DNA from: Desmonostoc muscorum LEGE 12446
GTDB taxonomy: Bacteria; Cyanobacteriota; Cyanobacteriia; Cyanobacteriales; Nostocaceae
NCBI RefSeq assembly: GCF_015207005.2
Contig: NZ_JADEXS020000001.1
Span: 3,658,001 to 3,722,000, forward strand
Direction: 5' to 3'
Length of the DNA: 64,000 nucleotides
Made by a program: the position numbers and the translations under genes. This document shows positions 1 to 9,789 of the stretch, one piece after another (the stretch's first letter is position 1; every line of letters begins with the position of its first letter). The notes beneath the pieces are model-generated. The model was given only the letters and a program-made list of their open reading frames with translations, was not told the DNA's origin and searched no databases.

Positions 1-1368
1 TTGGGTGACAAAACGCAGAAAAGTGCCATCTACTTGGACATTTTCAACAATTCCAGCATTACGGGCACGAAATTGGGAAGCAGAAATGAGTAGTTCTAAT
101 CGCTGCTGCAACTGATAGGATGTCATGGTTTTGGGGTCAGCAGTAGTTGTGGCTAACTGGGCGCCTCCAGAAAAAACCAGTTCATTGCGGGCTATGTCGG
201 TAAAAAATTCTATTTGCTTTTCTCCCCTGACATAATTACCCGCTGAGAAAATTCGCACAACATATTCTCGACCATCCCCAATTTGCTTGCTCAGTTGCTC
301 AACCCTTTCTTGAGTCACGCGCACAAGCTCTACATTTGCAGAATTTGCACCAGGCTCGCTTAATTCTAGGTTGGCGTTACGATTGGCTTGTTGTAAAAGT
401 TGTACCACCGCCTGACGAGCCGCAGGAGGTTGGGTAACACGAATTACAGCAGCGGCGAGAACTTGACCGCGAAATAAGGCTAGTTTTCCTAGACGCAGGT
501 CTTGGTAGGACTGATAATATTTTTCCAGCCTTGCAACTTCCTGTTCTAGCTGCTCCTGTTGTGCTTCCAATTCTTTGAGGCGAGATTCTCGTTTAGCAAT
601 CACTTGCTCTCTAGCCGTAATTTCTAAATTACGGTCTTGAATCAATTGATCGAGTTGGGCAATTTTGCGATCGCGTGCTTCTATCCCTTGTTGGCGGTTG
701 GCAAGTTCGCGATCGCGTTTTTCGATAGCTGTTTTGGCTTCGTCAATGGCTTTTTTCGCCTCAGCATATAGTCGTTGACGTTCTGTTTTTAGTAGTTCAA
801 CTGCTGCCTGTAGTTCTTTTCTCTGGTTGTAGACGCTTTGCAGTTCAGCTATGGCTTTTTGGTACTGACTGACAACTCGATCTAGTTGCCCTTGAGTGCG
901 TTGAAGTTGAGTCTGGGTTTGGGCTTGCTGCTGAATGGTGCGGTTGAGTTGGGCTTGGGTTTCCCTTTGCTTGGCATTCGCCGCCTGCAAGGACTGATTA
1001 ATTGCTTGTAAGTCTTGTTGTGCCTTTGTTTGGGCAATTCTTGCTTGATTTAGCTCAGTCTCTACCTGACTTTTCTGGGTTTCTGCGACTTTTAGCTGTT
1101 CCCGCTTTTGCCTGAGGTCTGTTTGAATATCTTCTAACTCAAAGACTCCCTGCCGCAATTTATCATCGGCAGCGAATAAAATCCCTAAGGTTGATGCTGA
1201 AATCAAACCACCAGTAAAAATAGTTACTACTACAGCGGTATTTTTCGGACGGAGGTTAAAAAGTGAGAGGCGGGCTTTGCCAACTCGTGTGCCGATGCGA
1301 TCGCCCACGGTTGCAATTACGCCTCCCAAAATTAAAATTGCTGCGATGAGGATGTATCCGGTGGTCAT
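1..1368 (-). CDS. DUF3084 coiled-coil membrane protein (3' end beyond window)
   Basis: The reading frame is open on the minus strand from an ATG at 1368 to the window edge, so only the N-terminal ~456 residues are present. It starts with a hydrophobic segment (TTGYILIAAILILGGVIATV), then a conserved IGTRVGKARLSLFNLRPKNT stretch, a second hydrophobic segment, and a Gln/Glu/Lys-rich coiled coil of roughly 200 residues (about 75–280). A globular C-terminal part follows. This order is typical of the DUF3084 proteins of cyanobacteria. The function is unknown; the architecture suggests a membrane-anchored coiled-coil protein. It runs in the same direction as ntcA but is separated from it by about 170 bp, so co-transcription is uncertain. 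Confidence 0.85.
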   Translation of the reverse strand, partial: MTTGYILIAAILILGGVIATVGDRIGTRVGKARLSLFNLRPKNTAVVVTIFTGGLISASTLGILFAADDKLRQGVFELEDIQTDLRQKREQLKVAETQKSQVETELNQARIAQTKAQQDLQAINQSLQAANAKQRETQAQLNRTIQQQAQTQTQLQRTQGQLDRVVSQYQKAIAELQSVYNQRKELQAAVELLKTERQRLYAEAKKAIDEAKTAIEKRDRELANRQQGIEARDRKIAQLDQLIQDRNLEITAREQVIAKRESRLKELEAQQEQLEQEVARLEKYYQSYQDLRLGKLALFRGQVLAAAVIRVTQPPAARQAVVQLLQQANRNANLELSEPGANSANVELVRVTQERVEQLSKQIGDGREYVVRIFSAGNYVRGEKQIEFFTDIARNELVFSGGAQLATTTADPKTMTSYQLQQRLELLISASQFRARNAGIVENVQVDGTFLRFVTQ

Positions 1369-1536
1369 GTTTAGCTACCGAAATCCTTCCAGATACAGCC
1401 TACTACTTTTAGCCATTGTCTGTGGAGGAGTGGAGGTTGGCAATAGCTGAAATTACTCAATTTTAGATTTTCCTTTAGCTATTAGTGCGATCTTGAAAAA
1501 CACAACAGGTGCCGACTCCGCTAACTCCAATTGTTT

Positions 1537-2208
1537 TTATGTGAACTGGCGACTTAAAGTAACGGGTTTATGCACAGTAATCTTCTTCTTGTGGATAGAA
1601 ATCATCTTTTTTTCACGCAAATCCCCTAGTAGCCTAGTAACTGTAACACGAGTCGAACCAATTGCTTCAGCGATCGCTTGATGAGACAATTTCAAATCAA
1701 TTGTGATCCCATCAGCACAGGGAACTCCAAAATCACGACAAAGAATTAATAGAAAACTCACCAACCTAGAACCCATATCTCGGTGAGCAAGAGTTTCAAT
1801 CATCATCTCTGTCTGTAAAATTCGCGAAGACAGACCCCGCAGCATTAACATTGATAATTCTGGATTTTCCTTGAGTGCTTGCTCGACTTGTTCAATTGGT
1901 GCTGACAGTAATTCCACAGGGGTAAATGCAACCGCATGGTAAAACCTATCCGATTTATTTCCTGTCAGCAATGACAATACACCAAAAACACTATTTTCCC
2001 GCAATAGCGCTACCGTTATTTCCTCTCCTGCCTCGTACACCCTGGAAAGTTTAACAGCACCTTTTAAAAGAAAATAAACTCGTTCGGCAGGATCGCCAGG
2101 AAAAAAGATCGTTTTATTGCGTTCAAACGTTTCCACAACTGGCGGAAACGCCCCGGTCGCCATCTGACGAAAAACATTTGCTAGGGCTTTATCTTGTGCC
2201 ACGATCAT
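1537..2208 (-). CDS. ntcA: Global nitrogen regulator NtcA (CRP/FNR family)
   Basis: A 223-residue CRP-family activator that senses 2-oxoglutarate and controls nitrogen assimilation and heterocyst genes. The N-terminal cyclic-nucleotide-binding-type fold (about 1–120) contains [20 protein letters not shown]. The C-terminal winged helix contains the recognition region [20 protein letters not shown]. The sequence is essentially that of Nostoc/Anabaena NtcA. An in-frame start at 2226 exists, but ATG 2208 ([13 protein letters not shown]) matches the known N-terminus and is preceded by GGGAAGGGAG, so it is preferred. A perfect GTAN8TAC site lies about 90 bp upstream, consistent with the known autoregulation of ntcA. 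Confidence 0.97.
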   Translation of the reverse strand: MIVAQDKALANVFRQMATGAFPPVVETFERNKTIFFPGDPAERVYFLLKGAVKLSRVYEAGEEITVALLRENSVFGVLSLLTGNKSDRFYHAVAFTPVELLSAPIEQVEQALKENPELSMLMLRGLSSRILQTEMMIETLAHRDMGSRLVSFLLILCRDFGVPCADGITIDLKLSHQAIAEAIGSTRVTVTRLLGDLREKKMISIHKKKITVHKPVTLSRQFT

Positions 2209-2589
2209 CTCCCTTCCCCTACCCAATGCCGGAAAAACAAAAACTAATTACCTAAGAATACACCCGAAAATTCAATAAAGCACCGTCAACCTTTCTGTAC
2301 TTTCCTATACTCCAACTAATTGCTTCCTAAGTCTTTGTTTATAATGATACATAATTGTTGATCTATTCAGCTATAAATTGTTGATAAACTGTTCCAAGTA
2401 GATGTATTAATAAAGGTTTTTTGAAGAACAAATAAAGATAAATTGAGAATATCTTTAGAAAGAATCAAGAATTTTCTGACATCAAACCCCCTCACCAATA
2501 TTCATTTTTGCAAATCCTGTGTAAAACAAAGACAAAACGTGCCTCAGATTCTAGTATGCTCCTAATCATCGATCGCATTAACAATTTCT
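2209..2589. other. Divergent ntcA/fabI intergenic region
   Basis: An AT-rich spacer of about 380 bp between divergently transcribed ntcA and fabI. It holds the NtcA box at 2297–2310 and must contain the promoters for both genes. I see no ORF, tRNA or repeat array in it. Confidence 0.6.
2297..2310. promoter_or_regulatory. NtcA-binding box GTAN8TAC
   Basis: A perfect GTA-N8-TAC palindrome (GTACTTTCCTATAC) lies in the divergent ntcA–fabI spacer, 89 bp upstream of the ntcA ATG. This is the consensus NtcA operator, and ntcA is known to be autoregulated in Anabaena. I could not place a matching -10 element with confidence, so the assignment to the ntcA promoter is an inference from position. Confidence 0.7.
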
Positions 2590-3366
2590 ATGCTGAATCT
2601 GACCGGAAAAAATGCTTTGGTTACAGGTATTGCCAATAATCGCTCCATCGCCTGGGGCATTGCCCAACAACTACACAAAGCAGGAGCTAATCTGGGAATT
2701 ACGTATCTGCCGGATGAACGCGGCAAAATGGAGACAAAAGTTGCCGAATTAGTCCAACCCCTCAACCCCAGCTTATTTCTTCCCTGCAATGTCCAAAACG
2801 ACGAACAAATTCAATCTACCTTTGAAACAGTACGCGAGAAGTGGGGAAAGCTAGACATCCTAATTCATTGTCTTGCCTTTGCCAACAAAGAGGATTTGAC
2901 CGGAGATTTTAGCCAAACCTCTCGTTCTGGCTTCAAAACTGCTTTAGAGATTAGTACCTATTCGCTGGTGCAATTAAGTGGTGCAGCTAAACCCTTGATG
3001 ACAGAGGGAGGTAGTATCGTCACCCTGACATATTTAGGCGGTGTCAAGGCAATCCCTAACTATAACGTTATGGGAGTTGCCAAAGCGGGATTAGAAATGA
3101 GTGTCCGTTACCTGGCTGCTGAACTAGGACCGCAAAATATCCGCGTCAATGCCATATCCGCAGGTCCCATCCGCACTTTGGCATCTTCAGCGGTGGGCGG
3201 AATATTGGATATGATTCATCATGTAGAGCAAGTAGCTCCCCTACGACGCACAGTCACTCAGCTGGAAGTGGGCAACACTGCGGCTTTTTTATGTAGTGAT
3301 TTGTCCAGCGGCATCACCGGACAAGTTCTGTATGTAGATGCAGGATATGAAATTATGGGAATGTAG
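2590..3366 (+). CDS. fabI: Enoyl-[acyl-carrier-protein] reductase (NADH) FabI
   Basis: A 258-residue short-chain dehydrogenase-type enzyme that catalyses the last reduction of each type II fatty-acid elongation cycle. The N-terminal nucleotide-binding motif is VTGIANNRSIAWGIAQ (about 11–26). The FabI active site is visible: Tyr148 in TYLGG, Tyr158 in NYNVMG and Lys165 in VAKAG. The following segment RVNAISAGPIRTLA is the typical substrate-loop region. The length matches E. coli FabI (262). The start ATG directly precedes LNLTGKNALVTG, the expected N-terminus. The gene is followed by a repeat array and then hisB on the same strand. Confidence 0.96.
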   Translation: MLNLTGKNALVTGIANNRSIAWGIAQQLHKAGANLGITYLPDERGKMETKVAELVQPLNPSLFLPCNVQNDEQIQSTFETVREKWGKLDILIHCLAFANKEDLTGDFSQTSRSGFKTALEISTYSLVQLSGAAKPLMTEGGSIVTLTYLGGVKAIPNYNVMGVAKAGLEMSVRYLAAELGPQNIRVNAISAGPIRTLASSAVGGILDMIHHVEQVAPLRRTVTQLEVGNTAAFLCSDLSSGITGQVLYVDAGYEIMGM

Positions 3367-3469
3367 TTAGGGACTGGGGATTGGGTACTGGGTATTGGGA
3401 AAAATTCAGTCCTTAATCCCCAGTCCCCAGTCCCTATTCTCCATTCCCCATTCCCCATTCCCCATTCCT
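3367..3469. repeat. Short G/C-rich repeat array with inverted arms (fabI–hisB)
   Basis: The spacer consists of heptamer-like units: ggggact/gggtatt on the left and ccccagt/ccccatt on the right. The two halves are complementary (for example GGGACTGGGGATTGGG against AATCCCCAGTCCCC) and could form a hairpin just downstream of fabI. Similar arrays recur at 4119–4220, 38763–38855, 42243–42371, 43370–43525 and 57490–57625. Confidence 0.8.
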
Positions 3470-4105
3470 ATGCAAATCACCAAAGTTAATTCAAACCACG
3501 ATCAGTTAACTAAAACCCCTCGGATTGCCACCGTTCATCGCACCACGGGGGAAACTGATGTCCAAGTCACCATCAATCTTGATGGAACAGGAAAATGCAC
3601 AGCAGCAACAGGCATTCCGTTTTTGGATCACATGTTGCATCAAATAGCCTCCCACGGATTGATTGATTTAGATATCCAAGCTAAGGGAGACTGGGAAATT
3701 GATGACCACCATACCAACGAAGATGTAGGCATTACCTTAGGGCAAGCTTTAAACCAAGCGCTAGGGGACAAGAAAGGTATTGCCCGCTTTGGTAATTTCC
3801 TTGCACCATTGGACGAAGCTTTAGTTCAGGTAGTGCTAGACTTTTCCGGACGCCCTCACCTCAGCTACGGTTTACAAATTCCTACCCAGCGCGTAGGAAC
3901 TTATGACACCCAGTTGGTGCGCGAATTCTTTGTGGCATTGGTGAACCATAGCCAAATGACACTGCACATTCGACAACTGGATGGTATTAACTCCCATCAC
4001 ATTATTGAAGCGACATTTAAGGCGTTTGCGAGGGCAACGCGCTTAGCAGTGGAAATAGACCCTCGTCGTGCTGGCGTGATTCCCAGTTCCAAAGGCGTTC
4101 TGTGA
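3470..4105 (+). CDS. hisB: Imidazoleglycerol-phosphate dehydratase HisB
   Basis: A 211-residue enzyme of histidine biosynthesis that dehydrates imidazoleglycerol phosphate with a di-metal centre. Diagnostic metal-binding blocks are present: [24 protein letters not shown] and the C-terminal [14 protein letters not shown]. An upstream in-frame ATG at 3395 would add 25 residues encoded entirely by the C-rich repeat array ([13 protein letters not shown]), so ATG 3470 (MQITKVNSN) is chosen. It gives the normal family length. No clear Shine–Dalgarno precedes it because the repeat abuts the start codon. Confidence 0.95.
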   Translation: MQITKVNSNHDQLTKTPRIATVHRTTGETDVQVTINLDGTGKCTAATGIPFLDHMLHQIASHGLIDLDIQAKGDWEIDDHHTNEDVGITLGQALNQALGDKKGIARFGNFLAPLDEALVQVVLDFSGRPHLSYGLQIPTQRVGTYDTQLVREFFVALVNHSQMTLHIRQLDGINSHHIIEATFKAFARATRLAVEIDPRRAGVIPSSKGVL

Positions 4106-4118
4106 AAGGAGGTCAAAT

Positions 4119-4220
4119 GGGGCATGGGGGATGGGGGAACAAGGGGAAAGACTTGTTGCAAGTTGTCTCTTGTCCCTTTGTCTCCCTCATCCCCCTCATC
4201 CCCCTCATCCCCCCACTTCC
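4119..4220. repeat. G-rich/C-rich short repeat array downstream of hisB
   Basis: Units of ggggcat/gggggat are followed by ccctcat/ccccctcat units; the two halves are complementary and can pair as a long imperfect hairpin. It belongs to the same array family as the fabI–hisB spacer. No coding potential is credible here; the ORFs crossing it are repeat translations. Confidence 0.75.
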
Positions 4221-4316
4221 CATTTTGCGATAACAATCCCACTAAATGGTGATTATTATCAGCCTGTTGGGTAACTTGTAATTAATAACAAGCTGCTAAT
4301 TGATGATTGAACCGAG

Positions 4317-5300
4317 ATGAAGTCTGTTGCAGATGACCCTGATTCTCAACTGAATATGACAAACACTTTGCCAGTAGTCGTAACTTCTGAGTTGCGAAAA
4401 GCTTATCGTACTGGTTTTTGGCTAAATCAAAAAGTCGTATCTCTTAAAAGCTGTTCTTTAAAAGTTTATCAAGGCGAAACCTTTGGCTTGCTAGGACCAA
4501 ACGGTGCTGGTAAAACTACCCTTTTAAAACTATTGCTGGGGATAATTTGTCCAACTGGTGGACAGGGATTATTGTTGGGTAAGCCACTTGGCGATCGCAA
4601 TGTTAAGCAATACGTGGGCTACTTACCTGAAAATCCTTATTTGTATGACTATCTCACCGGCTGGGAGTTTTTGCAGTTAGCAGCTGGGCTATTCCAAATT
4701 CCTGAGGATGTGCAACGCCGACGCATTCCTCAACTGCTGGAATTAGTAGGTTTATCCCAAGCTGATGCCCGCAAAAAGCTGCTGCGCCGGTACTCCAAAG
4801 GAATGTTACAGCGTGTTGGCATGGCACAGGCGCTAATTAACGAGCCAGAATTGGTTTTTCTGGATGAACCGATGTCTGGTCTCGATCCTCTGGGACGCTA
4901 CCAAATGCGGGAAATTATTCTGGCTCTAAAAGCCGCTGGCAAGACGATTTTTTTCAACAGCCACATTCTCAGTGAAGTGGAACAGATTTGCGATCGCATT
5001 GCCATCCTCGCTCAAGGTGAATTAATTTGCTCTGGTTCCCTAAATGAACTTTTAGGTGTAAACAACACATATCACGTTAAAGGTCAAGGTGGTGACTGGG
5101 AAATTCTCAAAAAATGGATACCTGCTCTGATATTTGAGCCTGATGGTTCCTGGCAAGGTACACTACAGGATGATTACTATGATTTTCTCGCTAGTGTTCG
5201 TCTGATGGAGGGTAAAATTATTGCCATGAACTTGTCCCGTAAGTCCCTAGAAGAGTTTTTTATTCAACAAATCCAAACAAAAAATAACTCCCTTAATTAA
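4317..5300 (+). CDS. ABC transporter ATP-binding protein (ABC-2/CcmA type)
   Basis: A 327-residue single-domain ATPase. Walker A GPNGAGKTT is near residue 62, the signature YSKGMLQRVG near 158, Walker B LVFLDEP near 178, and the H-loop NSHILSE near 215. The C-terminal ~90 residues form the divergent extension typical of CcmA/NatA-like exporters. No membrane subunit lies next to it, so the partner must be elsewhere. The substrate cannot be told from sequence. Its proximity to the polysaccharide export gene at 5686 is suggestive only, because 385 bp separate them. A second in-frame ATG at 4356 is a possible alternative start. Confidence 0.85.
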   Translation: MKSVADDPDSQLNMTNTLPVVVTSELRKAYRTGFWLNQKVVSLKSCSLKVYQGETFGLLGPNGAGKTTLLKLLLGIICPTGGQGLLLGKPLGDRNVKQYVGYLPENPYLYDYLTGWEFLQLAAGLFQIPEDVQRRRIPQLLELVGLSQADARKKLLRRYSKGMLQRVGMAQALINEPELVFLDEPMSGLDPLGRYQMREIILALKAAGKTIFFNSHILSEVEQICDRIAILAQGELICSGSLNELLGVNNTYHVKGQGGDWEILKKWIPALIFEPDGSWQGTLQDDYYDFLASVRLMEGKIIAMNLSRKSLEEFFIQQIQTKNNSLN

Positions 5301-5685
5301 TCTGATTGCCAAATGATTCTCTGTGTGAAAACTGAATAGCGCCCATCCTACTTTTGACAATTTCAATCACAGCTTAAGTGTTATGAAATTGTCTTAAGTG
5401 TGAAAATTCTACCAGTAGTTGCCTCATTGGAGAAAAGATAATTTATTATATAAAGTACGTTGATTTACTTAAGTCTTATATTTTTTGATAATTGTCGTAT
5501 TCAAACAGGATTAACTTTAAATTAACTTCACTAAAAATTCAAATTCAATAAACAAATTTTCTCCGGAAAACCACACTTTTCAGGGAAAATAAGATTGTTG
5601 GGGAACTTGAATACTTAGGTATAGTCAAAGATAAAAATGTTTAGACAGTACTTTATTAATCGTAATTTGAGAATCTCAGGGAAAT
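5301..5685. other. Intergenic region upstream of the export gene
   Basis: An AT-rich leader with no ORF and no recognisable RNA. It presumably contains the promoter of the export gene at 5686. No box could be assigned with confidence. Confidence 0.4.
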
Positions 5686-7167
5686 ATGCTTAACACAAGT
5701 TTGTTTAAATTCCTTACTCAACCAGTTGTGGGTACGGCGCTGTTAATAGCAGCATTTTCAGCTTATCTCCCTTCTGTCATGGCTCAGTCATCAACGGATC
5801 AAAGGTGCTTATCACAAGCCTTACGCAACACTACACAACAAAATGAAAGTGATACTTCAACTTACACTTTAGGAGGCGGCGATCGCATACGTGTAAATGT
5901 ATTTGAAGTTCCAGAATATACAGGTGAATACCAAGTTCCCCCAGGAGGAGCAATCAACTTACCTTTAATTGGCAGTGTACGCGTTCAAGGTCTAACAACC
6001 GAGCAGGCTGCTGATTTAATTGCCTGTAAATACTCTACCTATCTCAAGCGTCCCCTGATCTCAGTTAATTTATTATCGCCTCGTCCCATCAATATTTTTG
6101 TTGCTGGAGAGGTAACACGTCCAGGAGCTTATACTCTCAGCTTGAGTGGAGGCGCAGGAGACAATCCAGGGGTACAATACCCCACTGTGTTAGCGGCATT
6201 GACAACAGCCCAAGGGGTGACACTGGCTGCCGATGTGACTCAAGTTCAATTACGTCGTAAAGTACGTTCTTCAGAGCGAGTTGTCACCCTTAACTTGAAG
6301 CAACTCATCCAAACAGGCACATTACCAGAGGATATTACCTTGCGGGATGGAGACACCATAGTTGTGCCAACTGCAACAGACTTTAACGTAGCAGAATCCC
6401 GCAATATATTTGCAGCTAACTTTGCCGCCAGTCAAACCACACCCCGTACAGTAACAATTATTGGTGAAGTTAACCGTCCTGGTTCGTATCTTGTCACCCC
6501 AGGTAGCATAAACGATCAGGGAGGCGGAACCGCTAACAGTGGTACTGCTACTCCCACTGGTCTACCAAATGTAACACGGGTAATTCAACTAGCCGGTGGA
6601 ATTACAGCACAGGCAGATATTCGTAATCTCAGACTACGCCGACTGACAAGATCTGGCTCAGAACAAGCCATAGATATCAATCTTTGGCAACTGTTGCAAA
6701 GTGGTGATGCCAATCAAGACATTATCGTGCAAGACGGAGATACGATTGTTATTCCCACGGCAACTGAGATCAACCCAGCAGAAGCTACCCAATTAGCTAC
6801 AACTACTTTATCTCCTGCACGCATTCAAGTTGGTGTAGTTGGGGAAGTCAAAAGGCCAGGATTAACAGATGTCCAGCCGAATAGCTCTTTAAATCAAGCT
6901 ATACTTGCTGCTGGTGGATTCAACGATGCTAGAGCTAGCAGCAGTGCTGTTGATTTGATTCGTCTCAATCCTAATGGTTCTGTCACTAAACGTGTAGTAA
7001 AAATCGATTTCTCCGCAGGGATTAATGAGCAAACTAATCCTATACTCCGCAATAATGATGTTGTAGTAGTCGGTCGATCTGGCATAGCGAAGTTCGGTGA
7101 CACCACAAGCACTGTAACTGGACCTCTAGGTGTTATCTTTAGTATTCTGAATTTGTTCGGACTTTAG
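5686..7167 (+). CDS. Wza-type polysaccharide export protein (Poly_export + SLBB domains)
   Basis: A 493-residue secreted protein. A signal peptide spans about 1–34 (hydrophobic GTALLIAAFSAYL, ending in VMAQ). The Poly_export domain (about 60–145) has the hallmark YTLGGGDRIRVNVFEVPEY and PLIGSVRVQGLT. Three SLBB-like beta-grasp segments follow, each beginning with a V(A/I/V)GEV.RPG motif (IFVAGEVTRPGAYTL, TIIGEVNRPGSYLV, VGVVGEVKRPGL). This architecture is that of the outer-membrane/periplasmic channel of Wzx/Wzy-dependent polysaccharide export. It pairs functionally with the Wzc-like protein at 10261. There is no Cys lipobox. Confidence 0.9.
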   Translation: MLNTSLFKFLTQPVVGTALLIAAFSAYLPSVMAQSSTDQRCLSQALRNTTQQNESDTSTYTLGGGDRIRVNVFEVPEYTGEYQVPPGGAINLPLIGSVRVQGLTTEQAADLIACKYSTYLKRPLISVNLLSPRPINIFVAGEVTRPGAYTLSLSGGAGDNPGVQYPTVLAALTTAQGVTLAADVTQVQLRRKVRSSERVVTLNLKQLIQTGTLPEDITLRDGDTIVVPTATDFNVAESRNIFAANFAASQTTPRTVTIIGEVNRPGSYLVTPGSINDQGGGTANSGTATPTGLPNVTRVIQLAGGITAQADIRNLRLRRLTRSGSEQAIDINLWQLLQSGDANQDIIVQDGDTIVIPTATEINPAEATQLATTTLSPARIQVGVVGEVKRPGLTDVQPNSSLNQAILAAGGFNDARASSSAVDLIRLNPNGSVTKRVVKIDFSAGINEQTNPILRNNDVVVVGRSGIAKFGDTTSTVTGPLGVIFSILNLFGL

Positions 7168-7450
7168 TTTAACAGACAGATACTAATTGGGGGCGTTGCT
7201 CAACCTTTATCGTCCCCATAATCCCATCATCCTCAGATATCGACTGCGAGAAAAGCAAGCGCATTATCATAATCAAGGCATAAATTATGGGCTTAGTCAC
7301 ATAGGTTAGGACAGTGTTGATTGCTCAAAGCTTTGAAACAAGTGGGTTTATACTCAGCGCTGACTCAACGCCTTGCTACTGCTAACAGCACTCAGCACTT
7401 TGCTCGTTCAATAGTCAAGAATCAACACCAAACAACCATAGACTCACAAT
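7168..7450. other. Intergenic segment between export gene and MITE copy 1
   Basis: About 280 bp with no ORF or recognisable element. It precedes the MITE insertion, whose left target duplication (ACAAT) occupies 7446–7450. Confidence 0.4.
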
Positions 7451-7661
7451 CAGTAGATCGAAAAGTTTTCCAGAATCCTTACCAGTTGTTGATTTGAGTT
7501 TAGAAACACAATTTGCCGCAATCCTTTTAGAGTCTGCTTTTCAAGGAACGGGCGTTGTCGGTTGGTTAAGAGTGCAGTGCAAGCGATCGCCATCATCAGC
7601 CCCAAAGCATTGGCTGAAACCCTGATTATTTCGTCAACTTACAAAAGTTTTCGATCTACTG
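7451..7661 (+). mobile_element. 211-bp MITE, copy 1, with 5-bp target-site duplication
   Basis: The element begins CAGTAGATCGAAAAGTTTT and ends with the inverse of CAGTAGATCGAAAACTTTT, so it has ~19-bp terminal inverted repeats with one mismatch. It is flanked on both sides by the direct repeat ACAAT (7446–7450 and 7662–7666). An inverted copy lies at 9790–10000 and differs at one base in 211. It has no complete transposase gene; the interior contains a short open frame (for example LETQFAAILLESAF) that may be a remnant. Non-autonomous mobility by a transposase elsewhere is inferred. Confidence 0.85.
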
Positions 7662-8331
7662 ACAATGGCAAGACAAGAGTAAGTTACGCAATTGGCTGGC
7701 ATTGAGTATAGATTTATTGAAAAGAAACTTTATTATAAAACAAACTTTTTCATACTCTTGAGTAATATTACTCATTGACAAATATTCTAGAGCCTACGGC
7801 TATTACTGAGAATTCCCGATCTCCATTGATCAGCTTTTTGAAAGCTGATTGTAGTTACTTGGAATTCATATGATAATGAGAATCTTTTAGAAGCAGAGGC
7901 AATTAATAGTCCTCTCTACCTTGTTTTGACTGAGATGATGATTCTTATTATTATAAGTATTATTAAAGTAAATTAACTGATTGATCAGAGATACACTATC
8001 TTAACTACAGATCCCGCATATACACAGTAGAATGATGTCGAATTGGAAATGACGCCATTTGTACGGATGCTTAGTGTCCATTAAAAGGCTAATTCTGAAT
8101 ACTGATCATTTTTCTTCAGTATTTTTACTACAGCTTTACCAATTTTTGGAACACAATCTCAAAAAGCATTTAAACGATATTTACGCGTAAATTCGCAGGT
8201 GTAAACCGAAAAAATCGTGTATAAACTTACAAACGGCAGTTATACGACCGTATCGAATACTGAGTTACTTACTAAGGCTAGAGTTGGTAACCGTTGACAG
8301 TTCAGTTTTTGCAACATAACCTTTTTTTCCT
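7662..8331. other. Intergenic leader upstream of the beta-helix gene
   Basis: About 670 bp, AT-rich. A stem-loop ATCAGCTTT-TTG-AAAGCTGAT lies at about 7829–7850 but lacks a T-tract, so it is not a convincing terminator. The region near 8150–8330 probably holds the promoter of the following gene. No ORF or other repeat family was recognised. Confidence 0.4.
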
Positions 8332-9708
8332 ATGATGATTCATGGTTTGAGTTTTCTCAGTTTAAGTGCATCTGTTGTACTTCCCTGGGCACTAGCTGGT
8401 GTGCTTCAAGGACAGAAAATAACAGAATCTCTAGTTACAGACGTTCGTCAGTCATCTACTGTTCAAGAAAATAAACTACCCAACCGCAAGCTAATCAGTG
8501 CTATTACGGCTGCCCCGACAACATATTATGTTAGTGGTAGCGGCAACGACAAAAATAGCGGGCTCACTGTTTCATCTCCGTTTAGAACACTTCAAAGAGC
8601 GGCAGATCTTACCAACCCTGGGGATACGGTACTAATTATGAACGGGGAATATACAAATGCACCTGGACGTGGGGCTGCACTAATTATTCGACGTTCTGGA
8701 ACTCCAAATGCATGGATTAAATTTAAAGCATATCCTGGGCATTTCCCAAAAATTCGCCACAATGCATGGCACGGTATCGTGACAAATGGAGCTTCATATA
8801 TCGAGATTAACGGGCTGGAGGTCATAGGAAACAATCAAAATATAACCCATGATTATGGAGTAAGTCAGAAAAATAACCTATCAAATCCGTTTACAAGTGG
8901 CAACTGCATAACCATTAACGGACGAGTAGGTCCTTCTCATCACATAAATATTCTGAACAACAAAGTACATGAGTGTGGAGGAGCAGGTATAGGAGTACTT
9001 GAAAGTGATTATGTGACGGTCAGTAATAACACTGCCTTTAATAATTCCTGGTACTCACCTTATGGTACTAGTGGCATTTCAATAATGAGTATTTGGAATT
9101 CTGACAATAACCAGGGATACAAGATTTTTGTGATCAATAATAGGACTTACAAAAATCGAATGTATGTTCCCTGGCATCAATCCGGGACTCTTGCTGACGG
9201 CAATGGCATTATTGTCGATGTTTCAAATGGATATAAAGGACGAGTTTTAGTTGCAAACAATATCACCTACAAGAATGGCGGTTCAGGTATTCATAGCCAC
9301 AGTAGCAACCGTATAGATATTGTCAACAACACGGCATATTTGAATCAGGAAACTCGAGAACTTAAAAAAAAGGGTGAAATCTATGCTGGTTATTCATCTG
9401 ATGTCAAGATTTTCAATAACATTATGTACAGTGCCAGTGGTGTTGCTGTGAACAGTAACACCAAGAATACCAACGTCACCTATAACTACAATATTTATTC
9501 CTACGGTTCCCCCACTGTTGTGACCGGGCCTAACGATATTATTGCAGATCCACAGTTTATTAATCCCTCAGCTGGCGACTTTAGAGTGAAATCGACGAGT
9601 CCAGCAATCAATAGCGGTTTGAGGTGGAGTGGCTTGACAACTGATTTTCTAGGCAATCCTCGTGTACAGGGTTCAGCACCCGATAGAGGAGCATACGAAA
9701 TCGAGTAG
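8332..9708 (+). CDS. Secreted right-handed parallel beta-helix protein (polysaccharide lyase-like)
   Basis: 458 residues. A hydrophobic N-terminus (about 4–25) suggests export. After a linker comes TTYYVSGSGNDKNSGLTVSSPF...TLQRAADLTNPGDTVLIMNGEY, the entry motif of pectate-lyase-like and right-handed beta-helix proteins. It is followed by Asn-rich coils (NNKVHECGGAGIGV, VSNNTAFNNS, IVNNTAYLN) and the C-terminal INSGLRW/DRGAYEIE cap seen in PL9-like and DUF1565-type proteins. The position between a Wza-like and a Wzc-like gene suggests it cuts, modifies or binds the exopolysaccharide. Catalytic residues were not assigned. It is bracketed by two inverted MITEs. Two adjacent ATGs (8332/8335) are possible starts. 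Confidence 0.8.
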   Translation: MMIHGLSFLSLSASVVLPWALAGVLQGQKITESLVTDVRQSSTVQENKLPNRKLISAITAAPTTYYVSGSGNDKNSGLTVSSPFRTLQRAADLTNPGDTVLIMNGEYTNAPGRGAALIIRRSGTPNAWIKFKAYPGHFPKIRHNAWHGIVTNGASYIEINGLEVIGNNQNITHDYGVSQKNNLSNPFTSGNCITINGRVGPSHHINILNNKVHECGGAGIGVLESDYVTVSNNTAFNNSWYSPYGTSGISIMSIWNSDNNQGYKIFVINNRTYKNRMYVPWHQSGTLADGNGIIVDVSNGYKGRVLVANNITYKNGGSGIHSHSSNRIDIVNNTAYLNQETRELKKKGEIYAGYSSDVKIFNNIMYSASGVAVNSNTKNTNVTYNYNIYSYGSPTVVTGPNDIIADPQFINPSAGDFRVKSTSPAINSGLRWSGLTTDFLGNPRVQGSAPDRGAYEIE

Positions 9709-9728
9709 TAGTTAACAGAATAGCATTG

Positions 9729-9775
9729 GGTTGTATGGCAAAATCCTGATTTATACAGAGTTTTTGCCTACAACC
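9729..9775 (+). terminator. Stem-loop downstream of the beta-helix gene
   Basis: GGTTGTATGGCAAAA (9729–9743) can pair with TTTTGCCTACAACC (9762–9775), with a single bulged base and an 18-nt loop. It sits 20 bp after the stop codon. There is no strong 3' T-run, so it may be a transcript-stabilising hairpin rather than an intrinsic terminator. Confidence 0.45.
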
Positions 9776-9789
9776 TTAGTTTCTAAATT

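Noticed and set aside
3395..3469. N-terminal extension of HisB from the ATG at 3395
   Set aside because: The added residues are translations of a C-rich repeat array; ATG 3470 matches the family.
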